Shown piece by piece: positions 1 through 9,088 of a stretch of 64,000 nucleotides of DNA. Below the pieces are notes generated by a model. It saw only the letters and a program-made list of their open reading frames with translations, ran no database searches and had not been told where the DNA came from. Source of the stretch: an uncultured Clostridia bacterium (lineage in GTDB: Bacteria > Bacillota > Clostridia > Oscillospirales > Oscillospiraceae); NCBI GenBank assembly GCA_947173485.1, contig CAMWFH010000005.1, positions 62,001-126,000 of the forward strand, in the 5' to 3' direction. Position 1 is the stretch's first letter, and every line of letters begins with the position of its first letter. Position numbers and translations under genes: made by a program.

Positions 1-46
1 TTCATGGCATTTCTTTTTTGTGAAACTTATTTTTTAGGAGAGAGCT

Positions 47-1675
47 ATGAGAAACTTGAGACGCCGTCTCGTGCCGGCACTGCTGCTGCTGGCGTGCATC
101 CTGCTGACGGTCCCCGCCTTTGCCAGCGATGGCGGCGAGGCCGTGTCCAGTATGTACGCCACCTTCTGGGCCCTGGTGCCCCCCATCGTGGCCATTGTAC
201 TGGCCCTGATCACCAAGGAGGCTTATTCCTCCCTGTTCATCGGGGTGCTGGTAGGGGCCCTGTTCCAGTGCAACTTCGCCCCGGTGGATACCCTGGACAC
301 CATCATCAATGACGGCCTGGTGTCTGCCATCGAGGGCAACGCCGGTATCTTCCTGTTCCTGGTGCTGCTGGGCATCATCGTGGCCCTGGTCAACGCCTCC
401 GGCGGTTCCGCTGCCTTTGGCCGCTGGGCGGAGCGCAACATCAAGACCCGGGTGGGCGCCGCTCTGGCCACCTTCGTTCTGGGCATCCTGATCTTCATCG
501 ACGACTACTTCAACTGCCTGACCGTGGGCTCCGTCATGCGGCCCGTCACCGACGGCCACAAGATCTCCCGGCCCAAGCTGGCGTACCTGATCGACGCCAC
601 CGCCGCCCCCGTGTGCATGATCGCCCCGGTGAGCTCCTGGGCCGCCGCCGTTTCCGGCGTGGCCGCGGACCTGGATACCGGCATCAGCGGCATCGAGCTC
701 TTCATCCAGGCTATCCCCTACAACTTCTACTCCCTGCTGACCTTCGTGTTCATCATCGCCCTGTGCGTGATGAAGTTCGACTACGGCCCCATGGCCGCCT
801 ATGAGCAGAAGGCCCTGAAGGACGGCGAACTGGCGGCCCTGCCCGGCAGCGACACCGAGGAGGGCAACAAGAATGGCCGTGTCATGGACCTGATCATCCC
901 CGTGGTCATCCTGTTCATCCTCTGCACCGTGGGCATGATCTATGTAGGCGGCTTCTTCGGTGTGGACGCCTGGGGCGGCACCGACTTTGCCGGCGACTTC
1001 ATCGGTTCCTTCGGCAACACCGACGCCTTCATCGGCCTGCCCTGGGGCGGCCTGGTGGCCCTGGTGCTGATCGTTGTCTATGTAGTGGCCCGCCGGGTGC
1101 TCACCTTCAAGGAGGCCATGGCCTGCGTGCCCAAGGGCTTCATCGCCATGGTGCCCCCCATCACCATCCTGACCCTGGCTGTCAGCCTGAAGAATATGAC
1201 CAGCGCTCTGGGCGCGGACGTGTTCGTAGGCGCCGCCATGGAGGGCGCTTCCAAGGGGCTCTACAGCCTGCTGCCCGCGGTGATCTTCATCGTGGCCTGC
1301 CTGCTGGCCTTCGCCTCCGGCACCAGCTGGGGCACCTTCGGCATCCTGATCCCCATCGTGGTCTCCGTCTTTGAGCCCAGCAGCACCCTGCTGACCATCG
1401 GCATCTCCGCCTGTCTGGCCGGGGCCGTGTGCGGCGACCACTGCTCCCCCATCTCCGATACCACCATCATGGCCTCCGCCGGGGCCCAGTGCGACCATGT
1501 GACCCATGTGTCCACCCAGCTCCCCTACGCCATCACCGTGGCGGCGGTCAGCTTCGTCAGCTTTATCGTGGCCGGTTTCGTCCAGAATGCGGTGATCTGC
1601 CTCGTTTTCGGCGCGGCCCTGACCGTGGGCGTCCTGTTCGTCCTCCGGCAGAGGGAGAACGAAAAGTCCGCTTGA
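47..1675 (+). CDS. nhaC: NhaC-family Na+/H+ antiporter
   Basis: Predicted integral membrane antiporter of 542 residues that would exchange Na+ (or a carboxylate-coupled ion) for protons across the cytoplasmic membrane. The sequence alternates about a dozen hydrophobic segments. It contains the family-typical stretch DDYFNCLTVGSVMRP near residue 152 and GTSWGTFGILIP near residue 425. The first 27 residues look like a cleavable signal peptide ending AFA-SDGG, longer than in most NhaC proteins. The ATG at 47 follows AGGAG at 37-41. The gene is monocistronic here, with a strong terminator directly after it. Family identity is recognised from motifs; the transported ion is not known. Confidence 0.88.
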   Translation: MRNLRRRLVPALLLLACILLTVPAFASDGGEAVSSMYATFWALVPPIVAIVLALITKEAYSSLFIGVLVGALFQCNFAPVDTLDTIINDGLVSAIEGNAGIFLFLVLLGIIVALVNASGGSAAFGRWAERNIKTRVGAALATFVLGILIFIDDYFNCLTVGSVMRPVTDGHKISRPKLAYLIDATAAPVCMIAPVSSWAAAVSGVAADLDTGISGIELFIQAIPYNFYSLLTFVFIIALCVMKFDYGPMAAYEQKALKDGELAALPGSDTEEGNKNGRVMDLIIPVVILFILCTVGMIYVGGFFGVDAWGGTDFAGDFIGSFGNTDAFIGLPWGGLVALVLIVVYVVARRVLTFKEAMACVPKGFIAMVPPITILTLAVSLKNMTSALGADVFVGAAMEGASKGLYSLLPAVIFIVACLLAFASGTSWGTFGILIPIVVSVFEPSSTLLTIGISACLAGAVCGDHCSPISDTTIMASAGAQCDHVTHVSTQLPYAITVAAVSFVSFIVAGFVQNAVICLVFGAALTVGVLFVLRQRENEKSA

Positions 1676-1692
1676 CCCCGCGTTTTACGGAT

Positions 1693-1734
1693 AAAAAGCC
1701 CGGAACGGTACTGCCTGTGCCGTTCCGGCTTTTT
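1693..1734 (+). terminator. Rho-independent terminator after nhaC
   Basis: A GC-rich stem (CCGGAACGG paired with CCGTTCCGG, flanked by AAAAAGC and GCTTTTT) is followed by a T run. It ends the antiporter transcript. Confidence 0.9.
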
Positions 1735-1825
1735 GCTTTGGGCGGAAAGCGCTGGAATAGAAGGAAATTTGTGGAAACATCGCTATTTTACCCGTTAGAT
1801 ATACTATTTTTTCTGAAAAACCTAT

Positions 1826-1853
1826 TTGCAACTGGGGGATGGCGTGGTATAAT
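1826..1853 (+). promoter_or_regulatory. Sigma-A promoter for the large adhesin
   Basis: The -35 TTGCAA (1826-1831), a 16-bp spacer and a perfect -10 TATAAT (1848-1853) with extended TGG lie 70 bp upstream of the adhesin start. The ribosome site AAGGAGG is at 1906-1912. Confidence 0.75.
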
Positions 1854-1922
1854 GGGGGCGGCATGAAAAGGCCCCTTCAGCGGGTGCTTCTGGGGCGTAA
1901 AACGTAAGGAGGCTGATCGATC

Positions 1923-4900
1923 ATGAAGAAGAGACCTTCCCATTTACAGCAGCCCGCCAAGCGGACGGGCCATCAGCTGCTGGCCTGGCTCCTGGTCTGC
2001 GCGATGCTCCTGCCGGTCTGGGGCACGGCGTTCGTCTATGCCGCCGACCTGGAGGAGGGCGTTTTGGAGGACGCAAACTTGGAGGGGGATACTGCCCCTG
2101 CGGAGGGCGAGGACGCGCCCCAGCAGGAGGACGGCACGCCGCCGGACACAGAACAGCCGGGGGATAGTGACGGCACACCGCCGAACAAGGAGCAGCCGGG
2201 GGACGGCACAGAGGTCCCGGCGCTGCGCGCCGGGATGATCATGTCCTGGACATGGCCCGATGAAGACGGCCCGGAGTGGTACGACGATGCCGGATGCTTC
2301 GGCCTGGGGGTCCCGAACATGGACGAGCCCTTGACGGCGGACCTTCTGCGCGCTCTGCTGCCGGAGACTATCATCGCCGCCCTGGACGATGGCCAGAGCG
2401 CGACCGTGCCTCTGACTTGGGACCTGACCATCATCCCCGCGGAGGGGATCCAGGAGGGGCGCTATACCCTCAACGCTATCCTGCCGGAGGGATATGTTTT
2501 GTCGGACGATGCCCCCGCGCTGACCGTTCTGCTGGAGACCGGCGGGGGAGAGGTGTATGCGCCGACAAAAAAATATGTGAACAATTGGGAATATGTTCAC
2601 TATGGTAATGAAAAAGTTTCCGAAAAAGACTACGGCTACTTTGTAGATATATATATTAGAATTCCGCCAGAAAAAACGGAGCTAATCAAAAGATTAGAGG
2701 GATGCCTACCCAGACAAATCTCTGGAATTGGTTATTACAGCCAAGTTTTGATCGATGCAGGCTTTATTTTGCCAGAAGGATCCCCAACTTTAGGGGAGGT
2801 GGGAGGATATGTAAACATTAAATGGAATATTGAGGAAGTCTTGTCTAAAAATCCTGGGTTTAGTTACGGCGGAACTTATACATTTGATGCAAAACCAGTC
2901 TCTAACCCTGGGTATGAACTTTGTATAAATTCAAAAAATAAGGACCTCCCTGAGAACGCAAATGATACTTCGGAAATCGGTGGGATATTGAATCTGACTG
3001 TCACTGTGCATGAATTGCCCTTAGAGAAGCATACCGTAGCCAGTGTGAACCCTGCGAACACAACTGTCAATCTGTTTGATTATTGGGTGGGTACAGATGG
3101 GGCCAGCGGAGATGACCTGCTTCCCAAAAGTGATATTCATGTAAACTCTAATAATGTGGACGTAAAGCGGACCGGGGTGAATGACTGGAATAGTGGTATC
3201 AATAAGGGCCATATCCTCCTTTTCGGTGATGGTATCATCCATGCAGGCTTTTGGAACAAGGGCGCTGGAGCGATCACGCCATTCGGCAAAGCAAATGCCG
3301 GGATGATGGGCATTGTGAAGCCGATTTTGGGTGAAGATGGGTACCCTGTTATCAACACAGATGCCATGAACGATAATGTGCGCGGCTATACAGAAGATAG
3401 TCCAGAGGCGCAGGTCTATAATGCCTATAAAGGCATTATAGACTGGGAGCTTTGCGGAGACCATAACGATACTGCTGGCACAGGTCATACCAGTGACGAT
3501 CCTAAAAATGTAAGCAAAACCGCCCAAGATGCGTGGGACAAAGACCCTTCTTTACAGTATTTGTTTAACCTTGAAGAAGGGAATGGCAAGTACAAGCGGG
3601 CCTATTCTGACGTAAAGGGTCTATTCCAGCTGGATAACTATGGCTATTACTACTACAACATGCGACAAAACTACGCGGAATATGACGAGAAGGAAAACAA
3701 GTTTATTCTGTATGACGCTCCTGCCGTGGACCGGACAGACAGTGCCTATAGAAATGGCGTAGAGGTTACGGATGAACGCAGTATAGGCAATTTCTTTCCT
3801 TTCAATCCTGCCAGCGAAGTATTTGATGGGGTAAAAGACGGAAAACTCACCAGCAGCGAGGCAGTCCAAAGCCACAACGGCCGGAATAAGAGCGTCCGTC
3901 CCATGAACCACCACCTGGGCATGACAGTGGAGATCGCCTTCCGCCAGCCTGTTGATGGGAAGATCACCACTGGTGTGTCCGGTCAAGTCCCCATGACTTT
4001 CCAGTTCTCTGGGGATGATGATGTCTGGGTGTTCATCGATGATGTATTGGTGTTGGACCTGGGCGGTACGCACAGCGAGATCTTCGGTACGATCGATTTC
4101 TCCACTGGTGAGGTACTGATCGGTCAAACTTGGAAAAACAATGGGTTCCCCTACAATGAAAACGGCGTGGTCGATATGCAGGCACTGCGGAACTATATCG
4201 TTGGTAAACCAACTACGCTGAAAGAATTGTTCGAAGCGGCACTATCAGAAGAAGAGTTCAAAAAAATCAACTGGAAGGGCAACACCTTCGCCAGCGACAC
4301 CAACCACACCTTGAAGATGTTCTATCTGGAGCGGGGCAACTACGACTCCAGTCTGGCCCTGCGGTTCAATCTACAGCCCCAGCTGTTCCAGACCATCAAG
4401 AAGGTGGACCAGGAGGGCAAGCCGATCGCGGGCGTGGGATTTGAACTCTATCCGGCGGTGAAGGCCACGAAGGGTGAGACGGGGGCCATCGAGTGCCTGT
4501 ATACGGATGCCAATGTAGAGGGGAATAAGACATTCTACATAAAGCAACAGGACGGCGCGCAGGCCCTGGCTACGCTGACCACAGATGCGCATGGTATGGC
4601 GGTGTTTAAGAATGGTGACGAGCCCTTCGGCTTTGCCGACCAAAAAACGAACTCCTTCTTCATCCTAAAGGAGACCACGACCCCAGCCGGCTATCGTTCC
4701 CAGCCGGTGGATATCGTACTGCATTATGATAGCGCGACCGCTATGCTGACGGTAGCCAACCGGTGGACCACGGGAGCCTATGCTTGCTCCGTATCCAACG
4801 TGCAGGGGACCGGGCGGCTGACCTATGGGGCGTTTGACCCCGATACTGGAAATATCAAACCGGATTCCACCAAACAAGTAGACAGCGAGTGGCAGGAGGC

Positions 4901-7409
4901 TGGACTGGCCGTGGCAGTCCCGATGCTGCGGCAGAAGGAGTCAGGCGATTGGCAGGCGCTGTACGGCAGCAATATCAGCGGATTTAAGGTAGTAGAAGTC
5001 AAAGCAGTGGACGGCAAAGCGGATGCTGCGCAGGACGTGGTGATTTGGCGGAAAGCTGTTTTGACTGCCGCCCTGGAGCAGATCAAGGCGGGAGATGATG
5101 TGCCCCACTGGTATTTTGACTGGGACAAAGAGAACCGGCGTCTGACGGGCGATTTCAGCGACCTGCCCGGCCTGGCCAGCCGCTATCAGATCATCGACCC
5201 CGATGGCGGCGATATGCGCATGGTCTACGGCATGATCGAGGGCAAGGCGTTGATGGAGGCGCTACAAATCAACGAAGCTACTCCGAAAGCGCGGTATGAG
5301 GCGTTGCGGGCGTATTTGGCTACCCACACAGTGGAAGAGACGGTCGCCAAGATCATGGATGTGGAAGTTGGCCACACCGCCAGCGGAAAGGGCTTCAGCT
5401 TTCTGAACACATCCCAGTTCAACCGGAATTTCCGTTCGCTGATCTACATCCCCAACGAACAGCGGGAACTGTGGGTGATGAAGGTGGACCAGAAGGGCGT
5501 CCCCAAGAACGATGCGGAATTTGCCCTGTACAGCGATAAAGACTGCCAGACAGAGGTAGCCCGTGGCAAGACTGCTACCGTAAACGGCCAGGCCGGCCTG
5601 CTGATCTTCAAGCCCCAGCCGCCGAAAGACGGGCAAACTGTCAGGCTGGGCTATGCTGAGATGGTATGGGCCAATGGCTCTGGGAACAACTACTATCTCA
5701 AGGAGACTAAAGCCCCAGACGGTCTGAATCTGAATGATACTGTCATACCTGTAGTGGTGGGGACCTACGCGATCTACGCTGATGCGGGGAACGCGAACGA
5801 TGGTGTCAGCGTGATGGCCGGCGTGGGCCGTCTGACCCAGACCATGCGGCAGTACGCCGGGGATAACAAGGTGGATATCACTCTGCGGGATATCACGGCG
5901 TATGGGCAGTATCAGGAGGCTGGAAAGACGAACGTTCCGCCTGCGGATTGGAAGGACATGAAGTTGCAGACCACTTTGGCTAACGCAGTCCTGCGCTCCA
6001 TGGACCTGCACTATAAGCTGAACGCCACGGTGGACTATGGCCTCCACGACAAAGACGGCGGGAAGATCTACAAGCCCTTCTTCGTCACGGATACCGGGTT
6101 CATCCGCGCTCGCGTGGAGCAGAACTACCCCGCCCTGGTGGGGACTGGCGATTATGAAGGAGAGGCATCGGATACCGATGTCAACAAGGACCAGCTGTCT
6201 GGTGTGGTTGGCAGAGAGAACGTCAACTTGACCAACCTGTTCAGCCTGCTGAACGTGGTGGTGGTGACGGACCGCGCCCCGGAAGGGGAGGAGCCGAACG
6301 TGGGTCAGCTGGCGATCAGCAAGAGGGTGGAAGGTTCGACTGTTCCGGCGGACTACACCCGGAACTTCACCTTCACGATCGAACTGACAAACGCTGATGG
6401 GACCCCCTTGGAGGGCAGCTACTACTTCTGGGGCCAGGACAAGACCGGCGAGATCAAGAATGGCGATGTATTCGTCCTACACAACGACGAGAAGATCACC
6501 ATCCAGGGCCTGCCCACCGGGACAAAGTTCAAGGTGACAGAGAGCAAAGAAAATGGCTGGTACGTCACACCGGCCTCCGGTATCGTTGAGGGTGATATCA
6601 AAAAGGGTGAGACAGCAGAAGCGAAATTCACCAACAGCAAGGACCCCAATACGCCGGTCGAGCCCAAGACGGGCGAGCTGACCATCAGCAAGACGGTCAC
6701 CGGACAGGGCAACAAGGAGAAGGATTTCACCTTCATGATCGTGCTGTCCAAGGACGGCGCAGCGCTTACAGGCGAGTTCTCCTATGATGGCAGCAAGACC
6801 GGGAAGATCAGCAGCGGCGGCACGATCACGCTGAAGCACGGCCAGTCTGTCACGATCCACGGCCTGCCGGAGGGGACGAAGTATACCGTGACCGAGAGCG
6901 GCAGCGAGGGGTATACCGTCACGCCCTCTTCCGGCATCGTCACAGGGACGATCACAGCCGGGGGCAAGGCCACGGCGGCCTTTACCAACCATATCCCCGA
7001 TGATGACGGCCCAGACGATCCCCCGAAGGACCCGCCCAAGGATCCGGAGGAGCCTCCGAAGGATCCCCCCAAGGACCCGGAAGAGCCTCCAAAAGATCCT
7101 CCCAAGGACCCGGACGATCCTCCCGAGGATCCGCCCAAGGAGCCCTGGGACCCGGAGCATCCAGACCTGCCCGACCCCAACGACCCGGACAGCCCGGATG
7201 AGATCACCATCGAGGAGGACGGCGTGCCCAAGACCTACAAGAAGGTCTGGGACCCGGTGGATGAGGAATGGGAGTGGATCCTGGACGAGGAGGTGCCTCT
7301 GGCACCGATGACCGGCGACAGCGGCCGCGCCCTCCTATGGACGGCCCTCTTCGCCGCCTCCGGTGCGGGGCTGGCGCTCCTGGGACGGAAAAAGAAAAAA
7401 GCGGAGTGA
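1923..7409 (+). CDS. Giant cell-wall adhesin: fibro-slime, SpaA-like and DUF7601 repeats with sortase signal
   Basis: Secreted, probably wall-anchored surface protein of 1828 residues. In order: signal peptide (1-40); an acidic Glu/Pro/Thr-rich stretch (45-105); an AT-rich unassigned region (about 215-560); a fibro-slime/PA14-like domain with SGDDDVWVFIDDVLVLDLGG near 690; a SpaA/Cna-B-like domain (about 823-935) with KVDQEG and ETTTPAGY; a second one (1182-1270) with KVDQKG and KETKAPDG; two DUF7601-like repeats (1460-1573 and 1581-1693); a Pro/Asp/Lys-rich stalk of PPKDP repeats (1694-1760); a sorting signal LAPMTGDSG (about 1793), a hydrophobic helix and GRKKKK. This is the layout of a sortase substrate or pilus-tip adhesin. 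The KVD..G and KET.AP elements suggest intramolecular isopeptide bonds. No sortase gene is in the window. The ligand is unknown. Confidence 0.85.
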   Translation: MKKRPSHLQQPAKRTGHQLLAWLLVCAMLLPVWGTAFVYAADLEEGVLEDANLEGDTAPAEGEDAPQQEDGTPPDTEQPGDSDGTPPNKEQPGDGTEVPALRAGMIMSWTWPDEDGPEWYDDAGCFGLGVPNMDEPLTADLLRALLPETIIAALDDGQSATVPLTWDLTIIPAEGIQEGRYTLNAILPEGYVLSDDAPALTVLLETGGGEVYAPTKKYVNNWEYVHYGNEKVSEKDYGYFVDIYIRIPPEKTELIKRLEGCLPRQISGIGYYSQVLIDAGFILPEGSPTLGEVGGYVNIKWNIEEVLSKNPGFSYGGTYTFDAKPVSNPGYELCINSKNKDLPENANDTSEIGGILNLTVTVHELPLEKHTVASVNPANTTVNLFDYWVGTDGASGDDLLPKSDIHVNSNNVDVKRTGVNDWNSGINKGHILLFGDGIIHAGFWNKGAGAITPFGKANAGMMGIVKPILGEDGYPVINTDAMNDNVRGYTEDSPEAQVYNAYKGIIDWELCGDHNDTAGTGHTSDDPKNVSKTAQDAWDKDPSLQYLFNLEEGNGKYKRAYSDVKGLFQLDNYGYYYYNMRQNYAEYDEKENKFILYDAPAVDRTDSAYRNGVEVTDERSIGNFFPFNPASEVFDGVKDGKLTSSEAVQSHNGRNKSVRPMNHHLGMTVEIAFRQPVDGKITTGVSGQVPMTFQFSGDDDVWVFIDDVLVLDLGGTHSEIFGTIDFSTGEVLIGQTWKNNGFPYNENGVVDMQALRNYIVGKPTTLKELFEAALSEEEFKKINWKGNTFASDTNHTLKMFYLERGNYDSSLALRFNLQPQLFQTIKKVDQEGKPIAGVGFELYPAVKATKGETGAIECLYTDANVEGNKTFYIKQQDGAQALATLTTDAHGMAVFKNGDEPFGFADQKTNSFFILKETTTPAGYRSQPVDIVLHYDSATAMLTVANRWTTGAYACSVSNVQGTGRLTYGAFDPDTGNIKPDSTKQVDSEWQEAGLAVAVPMLRQKESGDWQALYGSNISGFKVVEVKAVDGKADAAQDVVIWRKAVLTAALEQIKAGDDVPHWYFDWDKENRRLTGDFSDLPGLASRYQIIDPDGGDMRMVYGMIEGKALMEALQINEATPKARYEALRAYLATHTVEETVAKIMDVEVGHTASGKGFSFLNTSQFNRNFRSLIYIPNEQRELWVMKVDQKGVPKNDAEFALYSDKDCQTEVARGKTATVNGQAGLLIFKPQPPKDGQTVRLGYAEMVWANGSGNNYYLKETKAPDGLNLNDTVIPVVVGTYAIYADAGNANDGVSVMAGVGRLTQTMRQYAGDNKVDITLRDITAYGQYQEAGKTNVPPADWKDMKLQTTLANAVLRSMDLHYKLNATVDYGLHDKDGGKIYKPFFVTDTGFIRARVEQNYPALVGTGDYEGEASDTDVNKDQLSGVVGRENVNLTNLFSLLNVVVVTDRAPEGEEPNVGQLAISKRVEGSTVPADYTRNFTFTIELTNADGTPLEGSYYFWGQDKTGEIKNGDVFVLHNDEKITIQGLPTGTKFKVTESKENGWYVTPASGIVEGDIKKGETAEAKFTNSKDPNTPVEPKTGELTISKTVTGQGNKEKDFTFMIVLSKDGAALTGEFSYDGSKTGKISSGGTITLKHGQSVTIHGLPEGTKYTVTESGSEGYTVTPSSGIVTGTITAGGKATAAFTNHIPDDDGPDDPPKDPPKDPEEPPKDPPKDPEEPPKDPPKDPDDPPEDPPKEPWDPEHPDLPDPNDPDSPDEITIEEDGVPKTYKKVWDPVDEEWEWILDEEVPLAPMTGDSGRALLWTALFAASGAGLALLGRKKKKAE

Positions 7410-7441
7410 CGGCCACCGGCAGCCGCTTTAGGGCATGAGGT

Positions 7442-7480
7442 AGCGGGGCTTTGCTGCTGTGATGGCGGCAAAGTCCCGCT
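7442..7480 (+). terminator. Hairpin after the adhesin gene
   Basis: A 13-nt stem with one mismatch (AGCGGGGCTTTGC with GCAAAGTCCCGCT) lies 32 bp after the stop. There is no clear T run, so termination strength is uncertain. Confidence 0.55.
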
Positions 7481-7499
7481 CTTCGTCCGCCGCCCCCTA

Positions 7500-7529
7500 T
7501 TGACGGGTATGGTATGATATAGATATAGA
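7500..7529 (+). promoter_or_regulatory. Promoter for the aldo/keto reductase
   Basis: TTGACG (7500-7505), an 18-bp spacer and TATAGA (7524-7529) precede the gene by 53 bp. Confidence 0.6.
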
Positions 7530-7582
7530 AGCGGACATCCGTATCGTTTGCGGGAAAATTTGAAGAAAGAGGAGAGGGACCC

Positions 7583-8743
7583 ATGCTCTACAAACAATTC
7601 GCGGACTGCAAGCTCTCCAGGCTGGGCTTTGGCGCCATGCGTCTGCCCACGACGGATACCGGCGCGGTGGACGAGGCCCAGGTGGAGGCGATGGTGCGCT
7701 ACGCCATGGACCACGGCGTCAACTACTTCGACACGGCGTATCCCTATCACAACGGACAGTCGGAGCTGGTCTTGGGCCGCATCCTGCGGCAGTACCCCCG
7801 GGACAGCTTCTACCTGGCGGACAAGTACCCCGGCCATCAGATCGCCGAGCGCTATGACCCGGCGGAGATCTTCGAGGAGCAGCTGAAAAGGTGCCAGGTG
7901 GACTACTTCGACTTCTACCTGCTCCACAACGTCTACGAGAACTCCATCAAGACCTACAACGACCCCCGTTGGGGCATCATGGACTACTTCATCCAGCAGA
8001 AGCGGCAGGGCCGGATCCGGCACCTGGGGTTCTCCTGCCACGGGGGCCTGGACATCCTGGGGGATTTCTTGGACCGGTACGGCAGTGAGCTGGAGTTCTG
8101 TCAGATCCAGCTGAACTACTTAGACTGGACCCTCCAGGACGCCAAGGCCAAGTATGAGCTGCTGACCCAGCGGGGCGTGCCGGTCTGGGTGATGGAGCCG
8201 GTCCGGGGCGGGATGCTGGCGGACCTGGCGAAGGGGGAGGCCCTGCGGGCCATGCGCCCGGAGGAGAGCGTGGCGGCCTGGGGGTTCCGGTGGCTCCAGG
8301 GGCTGCCCAATGTGACAGTGGTCCTCAGCGGTATGTCCAATATGGAGCAGATGGTGGACAACGTCAAGACCTATGAGGAGGAGCGCCCCCTGTCGGCGGC
8401 GGAGACGGAGGCGCTGTTCGCCATCGCGGAGGGGCTGAAGAAGTCCGTGCCCTGCACCAAGTGCGGCTACTGCCTGGAGAGCTGTCCCCAGGGGCTGGCG
8501 ATCCCCATGCTGCTGGCGATCTACAACGAGGTCCGCGTCTCCGCTGGGGTCAACGCCAAGATGCGCATCGAGGCCCTGCCGCCGGAGAAGCAGCCCACCG
8601 CCTGTCTGTCCTGCGGCAGCTGCGCCCAGATGTGCCCCCAGCATATCGACATCCCCGCGGAGCTGGCCCGGCTGACGGGGGAGCTGGAGAAGATCCCCAG
8701 TTGGGTGGAGGTCTCCCGCCAGCGGGCCGCCGCCCAAAAGTAA
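7583..8743 (+). CDS. Aldo/keto reductase with C-terminal two-cluster ferredoxin domain
   Basis: Cytoplasmic oxidoreductase of 386 residues. The N-terminal TIM-barrel keeps the aldo/keto reductase tetrad by eye: D50 and Y55 (FDTAYPY), K81 and H115 (YLLHN). The C-terminal part has CTKCGYCLESCP (from about 291) and CLSCGSCAQMCP (from about 342), each fit to bind a 4Fe-4S cluster. Such fused enzymes are common in anaerobic Firmicutes; physiological substrates are mostly unknown, and electrons may come from or go to ferredoxin-like carriers. The ATG follows GAGGAGAGG. It has its own promoter and terminator, so it stands alone between two surface-protein genes. Confidence 0.88.
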   Translation: MLYKQFADCKLSRLGFGAMRLPTTDTGAVDEAQVEAMVRYAMDHGVNYFDTAYPYHNGQSELVLGRILRQYPRDSFYLADKYPGHQIAERYDPAEIFEEQLKRCQVDYFDFYLLHNVYENSIKTYNDPRWGIMDYFIQQKRQGRIRHLGFSCHGGLDILGDFLDRYGSELEFCQIQLNYLDWTLQDAKAKYELLTQRGVPVWVMEPVRGGMLADLAKGEALRAMRPEESVAAWGFRWLQGLPNVTVVLSGMSNMEQMVDNVKTYEEERPLSAAETEALFAIAEGLKKSVPCTKCGYCLESCPQGLAIPMLLAIYNEVRVSAGVNAKMRIEALPPEKQPTACLSCGSCAQMCPQHIDIPAELARLTGELEKIPSWVEVSRQRAAAQK

Positions 8744-8759
8744 AGAAGCAGAAGGAACA

Positions 8760-8790
8760 GAGTGGAGACCGCCAGGTCTCCGCTCTTTTT
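8760..8790 (+). terminator. Rho-independent terminator after the aldo/keto reductase
   Basis: An 11-bp stem (GAGTGGAGACC / GGTCTCCGCTC, one wobble) and four-base loop are followed by TTTTT. Confidence 0.9.
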
Positions 8791-8862
8791 CGTTGGCCGA
8801 ATCCACAGGGACGCCCCGGCGGCGCTGGGGCAGTGGGCATCTTCTACAAAAACACGGCGGCG

Positions 8863-8872
8863 GTTTAGCTAA
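8863..8872. promoter_or_regulatory. Palindrome TTTAGCTAAA upstream of the GH26 promoter
   Basis: A perfect 10-bp palindrome 25 bp upstream of the -35. It is followed by a further AGCTAA half site (8875-8880). The same half site recurs downstream of the promoter at 8955-8970, so this is a candidate operator pair. Confidence 0.45.
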
Positions 8873-8896
8873 AACAGCTAATTTTTGATTTACCTA

Positions 8897-8925
8897 TTGA
8901 CTAATTTTTAAGAAAAAGTTATCTT
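8897..8925 (+). promoter_or_regulatory. Promoter for the first GH26 gene
   Basis: TTGACT (8897-8902), a 17-bp spacer and TATCTT (8920-8925) in an AT-rich stretch. The leader to the start codon is about 155 nt. Apart from the palindromes listed, nothing else is seen in 8791-9088. Confidence 0.6.
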
Positions 8926-8954
8926 AATAGAAGACTTAAAAATGCGGAGAATAA

Positions 8955-8970
8955 AGCTAAATGTTTAGCT
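8955..8970. promoter_or_regulatory. Inverted repeat AGCTAAA-TG-TTTAGCT downstream of the GH26 promoter
   Basis: A perfect 7-bp inverted repeat with a two-base spacer, 29 bp past the -10. It shares its half site with the palindrome at 8863-8872. Confidence 0.45.
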
Positions 8971-9088
8971 GACTTGTGATGGGAAGAGGGGGTGCTACAG
9001 CTGTTTCGACAGCCTGTCCGGCTGTCCAGACCGTATATCCTGCGCAGAGCCACAGCAGATCGTAATGATGAGAAGGGAGAATGTATCT

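Noticed and set aside
2-1507. Long minus-strand open frame antiparallel to nhaC
   Set aside because: Gly/His/Asp-rich shadow frame produced by GC-rich codon use; the plus-strand antiporter is clear.
7003-7160. Repeated DNA that could suggest a CRISPR or satellite array
   Set aside because: The repeats are 21-24 bp codon repeats encoding PPKDP units in the adhesin stalk, with no spacers.
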